Source: Chloroflexota bacterium (lineage in GTDB: Bacteria; Chloroflexota; Anaerolineae; Caldilineales; Caldilineaceae). Taken from it: DNA of 5,513 bases. The stretch spans positions 1 through 5,513 of the forward strand of contig QEUW01000478.1 of the NCBI GenBank assembly GCA_003577005.1. The letters are read 5' to 3'. Below the pieces are notes generated by a model, which saw nothing but the letters and a program-made list of their open reading frames with translations, did not search any database and was not told the origin of the DNA. Both the position numbers and the translations under genes were made by a program. The stretch's first letter is position 1. Each line of letters begins with the position of its first letter. This document shows positions 1-5,293 of the stretch, piece after piece.

Positions 1-783
1 CCCACCGTTAACAAAACTGAAGGCGCGATAGAAGGTCTGCCGGCTCCACAACGCACGCTGCTGTGCCTCGCTCAGCCTTTCCAGACGCCCATCTTTGGGT
101 AACTGCGAACGATGGCACTCGACTGCCTGCTGCACCTGTCGCCAGTGATCCGTGGCGTCGATCTGGGTAGTGACGCTCCACGGCGCCCAGCCGGCTGCCC
201 GCCGCTCCTGACCGTCGACGCCCATCACCAGATCGCCCATGGCCGATTGGTAGGTGGCTAATAGCTCCGGCTCAAAGGTCAGGTAGTAGAGTTTGGCGAC
301 CTGGTGGGGTGGCCATAGGTCAAGCCCGATCTGGTGATCCGCCTTACTCTCGGCTGCGGCGGCCATCAGCGCGGCTGTCGTAAACTGGCTGATGGCAATA
401 TGGTCCGGGTGGCCATAGACCCCAAACGGGTCAAAGGTCACAACCACATGTGGCCGCACCCGGCGCACGTGCGTTGCAATCTGGGCGATGACTCCCCTGG
501 GATCGGCCTGGTCGAGTTCGCCATCCTGGTAGCCGAGAAAGTTCACCGCGCGAATCCCAAGCACCTGCGCCGCGGCGCACAGTTCACGGCGACGGATCTC
601 GCCCAGCGCAGCCGGACCCGGATGGGCCGCCGGGTCGCCGGTCCAGCCCCGTTCGCCGCAGGTGGCGGTGACCAGATAGGTGGCGACGTCCTCTGCCGCA
701 TAGCGGGCCAACGTGCCGCCCATGCCAAACGATTCATCATCCGGGTGGGCCAGTACGCACATCAATTTTAACATGGTTGTCAT
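1..783 (-). CDS. PIG-L / LmbE-family zinc deacetylase, 3' end cut by window edge
   Basis: This frame encodes 261 residues with no stop before the window edge. Family enzymes remove an acetyl group from N-acetylglucosamine-type substrates using a zinc ion; MshB, Mca and BshB of thiol metabolism belong here. Visible motifs are AHPDDES at residues 12-18 (His13 and Asp16 expected zinc ligands, Asp15 expected general base), a GERG turn near 43-46, RRREL near 64-68, and FDPFGVYGHPDH at 117-128 (His128 expected third zinc ligand, His125 expected catalytic). The AHPDDES and YGHPDH signatures look closer to MshB/Mca-like proteins than to the AHPDD-A/E type of BshB, but the substrate cannot be read from sequence. 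The start at 783 is chosen because a weak GAGAA ribosome site lies about 8 bases upstream; an in-frame ATG at 774 is the alternative. There is no signal peptide, so it is probably cytoplasmic. Little is missing: FSFVNGG resembles the usual C-terminal end of such proteins. The family call is firm. Confidence 0.93.
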   Translation of the reverse strand, partial: MTTMLKLMCVLAHPDDESFGMGGTLARYAAEDVATYLVTATCGERGWTGDPAAHPGPAALGEIRRRELCAAAQVLGIRAVNFLGYQDGELDQADPRGVIAQIATHVRRVRPHVVVTFDPFGVYGHPDHIAISQFTTAALMAAAAESKADHQIGLDLWPPHQVAKLYYLTFEPELLATYQSAMGDLVMGVDGQERRAAGWAPWSVTTQIDATDHWRQVQQAVECHRSQLPKDGRLERLSEAQQRALWSRQTFYRAFSFVNGG

Positions 784-851
784 TTTTTTGTTCTCTTTTC
801 TTGCGCTCAAAAGTTGTTTGCGCTGCCAGACCGGTGCGTTGCACGAGCAGC

Positions 852-895
852 GTGCGGTGCGCCTCACTCTTAACCGGCGCTGAGGTGCATCGCAC
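852..895. repeat. Long imperfect inverted repeat in the GNAT/PIG-L gap
   Basis: The left arm at 852-866 pairs with 881-895 around a 14-base loop. If transcribed as the plus strand, all 15 positions pair, two of them as G-U; on the minus strand those two become A-C mismatches. Beside it, gcacg (841-845) and cgtgc (851-855) form a small competing hairpin, and ccggtgcg (831-838) is the exact reverse complement of cgcaccgg (891-898). No U run follows on the minus strand, so this is not a classical terminator for the GNAT gene. It could be an mRNA-stabilising structure, a repeat remnant or a structured RNA on the opposite strand. Confidence 0.55.
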
Positions 896-904
896 CGGCG
901 CAGT

Positions 905-1474
905 CTATGCGGCAGCCGGTAATGGCGCATTGCTTTGCAAAACACTCAGCCACCGTATATGGCTGCGGGCGGCGTTCAACGTCCAGTACATGGGTTGAAA
1001 TTGTGCGCCCGGCGCACCCACCAGCGGGCCAAATGGGATAAAGCCCATATGCCGGTAGAGGCGCAACTGGCGCGTGGTTCCGGCGAGCACGGCGAGGTCC
1101 ATCCCTTGGGAGATACTGTGAGTGGTTAACGTGTCGAGCAGGTTACGAAAGACGACGCCATTGCGATACGCCGGCAACACAAAGAGCAGGCGAAACTCCC
1201 CTACTTTCTTGTGCGGCGGCAAATAGTCGTCGAGGTTTGCCAGCTTTTGGTCCAGCGAAAAGGGACGCCGGTCACGGATGGCGCACATGCCCACGACATG
1301 ACCACCATCGCTGGCAATGGCATAGGTATTTTCAGCGTGAAACCGGTCCACCAGCCGCTGCTCGGTATTGGGTGAATGATATGGAATCTCCTCGACAAAC
1401 CCTTGATAGACGAGCCGGTGGATCTGTTCGAACTCCCACGGTTCGCCCGCGATTTTGAAGTTCAACGACGGCAT
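905..1474 (-). CDS. GNAT-fold N-acyltransferase, FeeM/autoinducer-synthase-like
   Basis: This 189-residue protein transfers an acyl group from a thioester donor to an amine; its substrate is unknown. The N-terminal stretch (HRLVYQGFVEEIPYH, residues 19-33) resembles the opening of N-acyl amino acid synthases (FeeM) and LuxI-like enzymes rather than ordinary GNATs. The central strand GEFRLLFVLPAYRNGVVF (92-109) fits GNAT motif A, although the acyl-CoA loop is not the standard Q/R-x-x-G-x-G/A. RLYRHMGFIPFGP (138-150) fits motif B, with Tyr140 in the usual place of the catalytic Tyr. The residues after about 170 are low in complexity and look like a tail. The start at 1474 is set by a near-perfect GAGGAGGT ribosome site four bases upstream; a GTG in frame at 1504 would place that site inside the gene and is rejected. 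Similar proteins that I recall from Chloroflexota are often linked to a class V aminotransferase, but none is present here. GNAT fold is secure; FeeM-like placement is by eye. Confidence 0.85.
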   Translation of the reverse strand: MPSLNFKIAGEPWEFEQIHRLVYQGFVEEIPYHSPNTEQRLVDRFHAENTYAIASDGGHVVGMCAIRDRRPFSLDQKLANLDDYLPPHKKVGEFRLLFVLPAYRNGVVFRNLLDTLTTHSISQGMDLAVLAGTTRQLRLYRHMGFIPFGPLVGAPGAQFQPMYWTLNAARSHIRWLSVLQSNAPLPAAA

Positions 1475-1478
1475 AGAT

Positions 1479-1486
1479 ACCTCCTC
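1479..1486 (-). promoter_or_regulatory. Strong ribosome binding site deciding the GNAT start
   Basis: The minus strand reads GAGGAGGT followed by four bases and ATG at 1474. This is the best Shine-Dalgarno match in the window. It settles the start codon against an in-frame GTG at 1504 and suggests efficient translation of the GNAT gene. Confidence 0.85.
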
Positions 1487-1527
1487 GGTGCGGTCAATCT
1501 GCACCTCATGCGAACATCGATTGCACG

Positions 1528-1543
1528 ATAGCGATTGCGCTAT
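1528..1543. repeat. 16-bp palindrome upstream of the GNAT gene, possible operator
   Basis: The sequence is a perfect 6-bp inverted repeat (atagcg / cgctat) with a 4-base centre. It sits about 55 bases upstream of the GNAT start codon, in the 105-base gap after the nucleotidyltransferase fragment. A second perfect 8-bp palindrome, tgtataca, lies at 1552-1559. The position would suit a repressor site or a small hairpin in the leader. I could not find a convincing -35/-10 pair: a TGGACA and a TATAGC are present on the minus strand but about 21 bases apart. No U run follows, so it is not an intrinsic terminator. Confidence 0.4.
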
Positions 1544-1579
1544 AAGAGGAGTGTATACAAGAGACTGTCCACGCTGCGT

Positions 1580-1795
1580 CTACACAGGCGTCGCTTTTGT
1601 GTCCAACTGGAAGTTGATGAGGGGATCGTTGACTTGAAAGGTTGGAATGCGACCATCGAGCACCTTGTAAATGGCGTGCAGGTCCACGTCAGAAGTGGCT
1701 GTGGCATCGCCGCGAGCGTACGAGCCGTGCAATACAACGGCCTCTGCGCCGGCCAGGCCTAAAGCTGCCAGGTTGATCGAATCGGGTAACGGCAT
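1580..1795 (-). CDS. Truncated minimal nucleotidyltransferase (MNT) domain protein
   Basis: This 71-residue ORF carries the signature of the polymerase-beta-like nucleotidyltransferase fold: HGSYARGDATATSDVDL at residues 23-39. Gly24-Ser25 and the pair Asp36/Asp38 would bind the nucleotide and two metals. Known families with this motif usually run 95-250 residues and supply a third acidic residue on a later strand. Here the protein stops shortly after NFQLDTKATPV, so the third Asp (unless it is Asp65) and the whole C-terminal part are missing. Reading the other two frames of the 105 bases after the stop gave no obvious continuation, so this looks like a real truncation rather than a simple frameshift. 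The start at 1795 has an AAGGGA site six bases upstream that overlaps the stop codon of the DinB gene, placing it third in the hydrolase-DinB operon. No HEPN antitoxin/toxin partner is adjacent, so an MntA-type antitoxin role is not supported. It may be a decaying gene. Confidence 0.75.
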   Translation of the reverse strand: MPLPDSINLAALGLAGAEAVVLHGSYARGDATATSDVDLHAIYKVLDGRIPTFQVNDPLINFQLDTKATPV

Positions 1796-1805
1796 GGATG
1801 TTCCC

Positions 1806-2342
1806 TTATTGCCCCTGTTGCTCGGCCCGCAGACGGAGCTCGCCGATCTGGCCGCGATGTTCTGCCTCGTGCTGCATCAAGTGGTGAAAGATCCATTCTG
1901 GCGTCACCGCGTAGCGCTCGAGCAAACGAGGGCGGCGGAGATCGTCAGGGGTCATCTTGCGCAGCGCATCCAACAGCAGGGTGCGCGCCGCATCCAGCCG
2001 TTGGAGGTGCGTGGCGAGCGGTTCTCCTTGAATCAAGGAGAGTTTGCCCTCTTGGTCGCGCACATCGTAGCGGATCAATGGCTCTAGTTCCGCCGCCCAG
2101 CCGATTTCGAGAATGTCCTCGTAGAGGTAGGACATTTCAATCGCCATCAGGTGATAGAGCAACATACCGATGCTATTGCCCCCCTCGGGCGGGATCCAAT
2201 CGACAACCGCGTCGGTCAGGCCGGCGAGCGCCTGCTTGGTCCGCCGGCGAGTGTCTTCGAGCGCCCAGACCCACTGCGCAACCTCCGGGGCGTAGTCAGT
2301 AGGTGGCCGGATCAGGCGTTGTTCTTTGTTCGATGTACTCAT
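1806..2342 (-). CDS. DinB-superfamily four-helix metal-binding protein
   Basis: This 178-residue protein matches the DinB/YfiT fold, a four-helix bundle with a three-histidine metal site; characterised members include S-transferases for bacillithiol and mycothiol and maleylpyruvate isomerases. The expected ligands are His64 in LLYHLMAIE and His158 and His162 in HHLMQHEAEHRGQIGELR, the last segment being a textbook C-terminal DinB motif (HxxxHRGQI). Length is typical. There is no signal peptide or membrane segment. The start at 2342 is preceded by GAGGAG at six bases; the in-frame ATG at 2372 lacks a ribosome site and would overlap the hydrolase gene. Only 10 bases separate it from the hydrolase upstream and 10 from the nucleotidyltransferase downstream, so the three are probably co-transcribed and translationally linked. 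The fold and metal site are well supported; the actual reaction is unknown. Confidence 0.92.
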   Translation of the reverse strand: MSTSNKEQRLIRPPTDYAPEVAQWVWALEDTRRRTKQALAGLTDAVVDWIPPEGGNSIGMLLYHLMAIEMSYLYEDILEIGWAAELEPLIRYDVRDQEGKLSLIQGEPLATHLQRLDAARTLLLDALRKMTPDDLRRPRLLERYAVTPEWIFHHLMQHEAEHRGQIGELRLRAEQQGQ

Positions 2343-2348
2343 GGTTTG

Positions 2349-2354
2349 CTCCTC
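2349..2354 (-). promoter_or_regulatory. Ribosome binding site of the DinB gene, overlapping the hydrolase stop
   Basis: GAGGAG on the minus strand lies six bases before the ATG at 2342 and overlaps the TGA stop (2355-2353) of the hydrolase gene. This decides the DinB start and implies that ribosomes finishing the hydrolase can reload at once. Confidence 0.8.
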
Positions 2355-3201
2355 ATTCTGATTCAGATCCATGCAAAAATGATGCCACCTGCTCTGTCAC
2401 CTCATCGAGACGGTCGAGCCAGATCAGATGTCCCCACTCGTTATCCAGGAGATGCAGGGTTGTGTCACCGATCAGTTTGTCTGCATGATCGGCATGTTCC
2501 ACCGGCACCGAGTGGTCATTGCGGCTGTGGAGGATCAGGGTTGGCGCCTGAATCTGTTCCAGGCTCGCCGGCTCGACCCGCTGTTCCAGGTCGTTGAGAA
2601 AGCCGGCGCCGGAAGATTGACGCCGGATCATGCGCCGGATCTCCTTCACCTGCCCGGGTGTGATGGTCTCGGCTCGATAAGGGGCAGACGAAAGCTCTTG
2701 AAACATCATCCTGGTGACGGTTTGCGGAGCCAGCGTCGCCAGCGTGCGCAATAGCGCCCAGGAAACCGCTTGTAGCCGGGGATGGAAGATCCGTTGCGCC
2801 CGCCGGTAGGCTTCGTCTTCGGGTGTCAGCCAGACCTGAGTGACGGCGGATTCAAGGACAAGCTTTTTTGTACGCCCTGGAAAATGTGCTGCCAACGCCA
2901 GCGCCGTTGGGCCGCCGGCCGAGATACCCATCAGATGGACCGCATCCAGCCGCAGGTGGTCGAGCAGGCCAATCATTAGTTGCGCCGTTGCCTGCGCCGG
3001 GCCATTTGTGCCAAGCGGTGTTCGGCCATATCCTGGCCGCGAGGGTGTTATGAGCGAAAAACCGCGCGCCAACAGCGGCTGATAACCAAATTCCTCATGA
3101 CAGTTTGAGTGGCCGCCGTGCAATACCAGGATCGGATCGCCGTCACCACGCCATGTATATTCGACGACGCCATGTATAGTCGGCGCAAGCAGCGACTTCA
3201 T
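2353..3201 (-). CDS. Alpha/beta hydrolase fold protein
   Basis: This 282-residue protein has the expected order of an alpha/beta hydrolase: an oxyanion-loop HGG at 28-30, the strand ITPSRPGYGRT at 51-61, the nucleophile elbow GISAG with Ser94, a helical cap region from about 120 to 210, the acid Asp229 in LILHSRNDHSVP, and the base His258 in EWGHLIW. All catalytic positions are present, so it should be active on an ester, amide, lactone or similar bond; the substrate is not predictable. Length is normal and no signal peptide or membrane helix is visible, so it is probably cytoplasmic. The start at 3201 is chosen for its GAGGAG site seven bases upstream; the reading frame stays open upstream to about 3300, but that extension is compositionally unlike a hydrolase and has no ribosome site. 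It is the first large gene of a tight run with DinB and the nucleotidyltransferase fragment. A 14-codon ORF overlaps its start codon. Confidence 0.94.
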   Translation of the reverse strand: MKSLLAPTIHGVVEYTWRGDGDPILVLHGGHSNCHEEFGYQPLLARGFSLITPSRPGYGRTPLGTNGPAQATAQLMIGLLDHLRLDAVHLMGISAGGPTALALAAHFPGRTKKLVLESAVTQVWLTPEDEAYRRAQRIFHPRLQAVSWALLRTLATLAPQTVTRMMFQELSSAPYRAETITPGQVKEIRRMIRRQSSGAGFLNDLEQRVEPASLEQIQAPTLILHSRNDHSVPVEHADHADKLIGDTTLHLLDNEWGHLIWLDRLDEVTEQVASFLHGSESE

Positions 3202-3242
3202 ATGTTTACTCCTCGAACAACCAATGGATCCGTCGCCTGCAT
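3198..3242 (-). CDS. Putative 14-residue leader peptide / upstream ORF
   Basis: An ATG at 3242 opens a 14-codon ORF (MQATDPLVVRGVNI) that ends in TGA at 3200-3198. That stop overlaps the ATG of the hydrolase at 3201 (ATGA). The small ORF has its own AAGGAG ribosome site at 3255-3250 with a seven-base spacer, better than many real genes here. Its body contains the hydrolase's own ribosome site, so translating it would clear or occlude that site. The peptide has no run of a single regulatory amino acid as in attenuation leaders. It may be a translational coupling device, or a chance ORF; the product itself may have no function. Confidence 0.45.
   Translation of the reverse strand: MQATDPLVVRGVNI
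3209..3214 (-). promoter_or_regulatory. Ribosome binding site of the alpha/beta hydrolase gene
   Basis: GAGGAG lies seven bases before the hydrolase ATG at 3201 and inside the 14-codon upstream ORF. It supports the chosen start over the longer open frame that reaches about 3300. Confidence 0.8.
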
Positions 3243-3293
3243 GTGACCGCTCCTTCCTGGTCCTCGTTGATGACGCTGTGATAGTGTGACCGC
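3242..3293. repeat. Direct repeat of tgtgaccgc before the hydrolase gene
   Basis: The nine bases tgtgaccgc occur at 3242-3250 and again at 3285-3293, 43 bases apart (about four helical turns). A third tgtga sits at 3277-3281. They lie in the gap between the DUF4037 and hydrolase genes, where a promoter for the second operon would be expected. They could be paired binding sites for one regulator; no known operator is recognised. Confidence 0.3.
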
Positions 3294-3311
3294 AACTCAT
3301 TCCATAAGCTG

Positions 3312-4352
3312 TTAGCCTACTCGCAGGAAGCGCAGGTTCTCGTCCAACGCCCTTTCGTAGGTGCCGCCGAGGCCGCTGATGTCGAAGATTATACCCCAGA
3401 ATGTCACCGGTGTGACCAATGCCGGCAGGTCGCGCAAATCGGGTGGGATCTGCTGGCGGAGCGCTGCCAGAACCGTCCCCCAGGCGAAATTTAATAGGTG
3501 CAGTTGGCTTTCTTCTACCAGATTCGCCTGTGGTGTGCCGAGTTCAAGCAGGAGCGGTTCAGCTACAAGCGCCAAAATCTCATGGACACGCCGGCTGACC
3601 TGCGTAAGGTCGTTTTCCTGGGCCAGCGCTTCGACGGCGGCTTTCATCCTCAACCCGTCTTCGCCAAAGCGTTCGAGACTCTTGCCCATCCACTTCCGGT
3701 AGGGGCAATGGGCCCGTTGCAAAAGATGAAAGACCTTGATGGCAAAATAGATAAAAAACGACCGGTACAACTCCATCGCAATGAAGTCCCCCCGCCAGAT
3801 CGCCCGCTCGATGGCGCCGACCTCAGAGAGACGGACAAAGCCCTGGTGGAGCAGGAAATAGCGTACCGCCGGCGGATAAAACGCAAGACGTTGCCGTATC
3901 TCCGCCAGCCTGCCCTGTGGGTCGAAAAAAATACGACCTCCACTCAGCTCGACGAGTCTTTGTTCATCCAGCTTGAGCCACTCGCGAGCGGTCGTCGGGA
4001 AGGTGGGGATCTGTAAATAGTCGAGAAAGAATTGTTGCCGGGGCACAACCTCGATAAATTTGCGCACATCGTCGTACAGCAGTGGAAAACCTAGATAAGA
4101 CGGTGGAGCAGCCTCGACCAGCGCTTGGCGCAGGCTCTCGCCAACCGCCCCAAAGCGTTCATCCGGTACAAATACAATCACTCGTGGGCAAAAGTTGTGG
4201 TCGTGCGAGATTTCATCATCATAGCCGAGCACCTCGGAGCCATCGCCCAGAATGGCGGCAGACAGCGCTGGCAGCAATGCGCTATAGCGGTTGCTCAACA
4301 GAGGATGGACATACTCCTGAAAGAATCGTTCTGACAGGCTGGCGCCGTTCAT
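3312..4352 (-). CDS. DUF4037 domain protein with nucleotidyltransferase-like N-terminus
   Basis: This 346-residue protein matches what I know of DUF4037. The diagnostic N-terminal segment is GDGSEVLGYDDEISHDHNFCPRVIVFVPDE at residues 36-65. It resembles a nucleotidyltransferase active site (Gly-Ser, then an acidic-x-acidic pattern around Asp45-Glu47 and Asp51), which suggests nucleotide binding or transfer, but no reaction is established to my knowledge. GGRIFFDPQGRLAEIRQRLAFYP (138-160) and CPYRKWMGKSLERF (216-229) are further family-like blocks in the helical C-terminal half. The start at 4352 makes an ATGA overlap with the stop of the upstream deiminase-like gene and has AAGAAGGGG eight bases upstream; an in-frame upstream start at 4427 would overlap that gene by 79 bases and is rejected. 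The overlap suggests fixed ratio expression of the two proteins and perhaps a shared substrate. Family assignment is good, function unknown. Confidence 0.87.
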   Translation of the reverse strand: MNGASLSERFFQEYVHPLLSNRYSALLPALSAAILGDGSEVLGYDDEISHDHNFCPRVIVFVPDERFGAVGESLRQALVEAAPPSYLGFPLLYDDVRKFIEVVPRQQFFLDYLQIPTFPTTAREWLKLDEQRLVELSGGRIFFDPQGRLAEIRQRLAFYPPAVRYFLLHQGFVRLSEVGAIERAIWRGDFIAMELYRSFFIYFAIKVFHLLQRAHCPYRKWMGKSLERFGEDGLRMKAAVEALAQENDLTQVSRRVHEILALVAEPLLLELGTPQANLVEESQLHLLNFAWGTVLAALRQQIPPDLRDLPALVTPVTFWGIIFDISGLGGTYERALDENLRFLRVG

Positions 4353-5293
4353 CGCTGTAGCCCCTTCTTCGGCGCTGTTTTTGAGATACAATGGATCGCG
4401 CTGTTGGTCAGGATAATGTTGGAGCAATCAATAGGGTATACCAGGTAGCCATAGTCACGCAAAATATCCTGCACAACTTCATCCTCCCGCCGCCCATAGG
4501 CGGGGATAAGTGCAGCCTGGTTGAGGATGACCCCGTTGGTGTAATTGGGAAAGGCAACAATATCGTCACGGATGATGGGTTCCAGGCCTGGCACGCGATA
4601 CACAGTGTGGCCGTGGCGGTCGAGAATTTGCAGGGCGGGCGCAATCGAGGCGGCTTGCTGGCTCCCGGCTGGATACTCGGAGACGATCCACACGCCTGGG
4701 GCGATGGGCCACAAGTACATGTCCAGGTCGTGTGAAATGTCGCCGGCCAGGATCGGAACCACATAGAAGCGTTGCTGAGGGAACCGCTCCTGGAGGGCGC
4801 TCAGGTTCGCCGGAGCATCCTGGCCCTCAAACAGACTTTGTGATAGCAACACAATATCATCACTGACGGCGATGGCCGCGGTGGCAAAGGCAAAACCCAA
4901 TTCGAGTGGTTTCATACCCAGGCGTTGTAGCACGCGCCGGCTGAACTCTTTCCGTGCCGGTGCGTCATCGATGAACGGGTTCTCAAAAATGAAACCCGCA
5001 GTTTCACCATTGTCATCCTCGGCGAAGAGTGGCATATATTCGGCCACGATAGCCCGGCCAGGTGTGTCGAAGTTCAACAGCACACTCTCCGGATCGACCT
5101 GCGCCCGTTCAAATTCCTGTTGCAGATAAGGCAGGTCGGCAGGAGGAACAAAGAGTTCGACCTCGACAAATGGGTGCGCCGCCTTGATGATCTCGCAGAT
5201 AGCCGGCCCATAGTGGAAGCGCGTGTTGAAGAAATGATGGACAAAACTCAAGTAGAGTTTTTGCACCGGTTCATATTCAGGAATCAGCCTCAT
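4349..5293 (-). CDS. Divergent agmatine deiminase / PAD-like pentein family protein
   Basis: This 314-residue protein matches the agmatine deiminase / Porphyromonas-type peptidylarginine deiminase family most clearly in its C-terminal third: FPNYTNGVILNQAALIPAYG (248-267), then a D-x-x-V-x-D-I-L helix and SAIHCISKTAP (298-308), where Cys302 sits in the position of the catalytic cysteine (family form GG-IHC-TQQ-P). Active members hydrolyse a guanidinium group to a ureido group and ammonia. The other catalytic motifs look altered: the W-x-R-D-x-G-P block seems to be AEYMPLF (84-90), the G-G-N/E block seems to be ELGFAF (131-136), and the usual H-x-D reads HDLD (188-191). By eye it is therefore a subfamily with different chemistry, or a non-catalytic homologue. 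The start at 5293 has AAAAGGAG nine bases upstream. It overlaps DUF4037 by ATGA. Fold is likely, activity is doubtful. Confidence 0.8.
   Translation of the reverse strand: MRLIPEYEPVQKLYLSFVHHFFNTRFHYGPAICEIIKAAHPFVEVELFVPPADLPYLQQEFERAQVDPESVLLNFDTPGRAIVAEYMPLFAEDDNGETAGFIFENPFIDDAPARKEFSRRVLQRLGMKPLELGFAFATAAIAVSDDIVLLSQSLFEGQDAPANLSALQERFPQQRFYVVPILAGDISHDLDMYLWPIAPGVWIVSEYPAGSQQAASIAPALQILDRHGHTVYRVPGLEPIIRDDIVAFPNYTNGVILNQAALIPAYGRREDEVVQDILRDYGYLVYPIDCSNIILTNSAIHCISKTAPKKGLQR
4361..4369 (-). promoter_or_regulatory. Ribosome binding site of the DUF4037 gene, inside the deiminase-like gene
   Basis: AAGAAGGGG on the minus strand ends eight bases before the ATG at 4352, within the last codons of the upstream gene. 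Together with the ATGA overlap it fixes the DUF4037 start. Confidence 0.65.

Noticed and set aside
334..771. Plus-strand open frame of 145 codons
   Set aside because: It lies opposite the PIG-L gene, whose catalytic motifs are on the minus strand; the plus-strand translation is rich in Arg/Gly/His with no recognisable domain.
784..904. Intrinsic terminator after the GNAT gene
   Set aside because: Stems are present but no U run follows on the minus strand.
1475..1579. Sigma-70-like promoter upstream of the GNAT gene (TGGACA ... TATAGC)
   Set aside because: The spacer is about 21 bases, too long for a standard promoter, and other pairings are worse.
1671..2087. Plus-strand open frame of 138 codons
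   Set aside because: It spans the antisense of two clear genes (nucleotidyltransferase and DinB), which a real gene would be unlikely to do.
3202..3300. Longer N-terminus for the alpha/beta hydrolase
   Set aside because: The extra 33 residues look unlike the family and lack a ribosome site, while ATG at 3201 has GAGGAG at seven bases.
3498..4016. Plus-strand open frame of 172 codons
   Set aside because: It is the antisense shadow of the DUF4037 gene, without a family motif or convincing ribosome site.
4353..4427. Longer N-terminus for the DUF4037 protein
   Set aside because: It would overlap the deiminase-like gene by 79 bases; the start at 4352 has both an ATGA overlap and a ribosome site.
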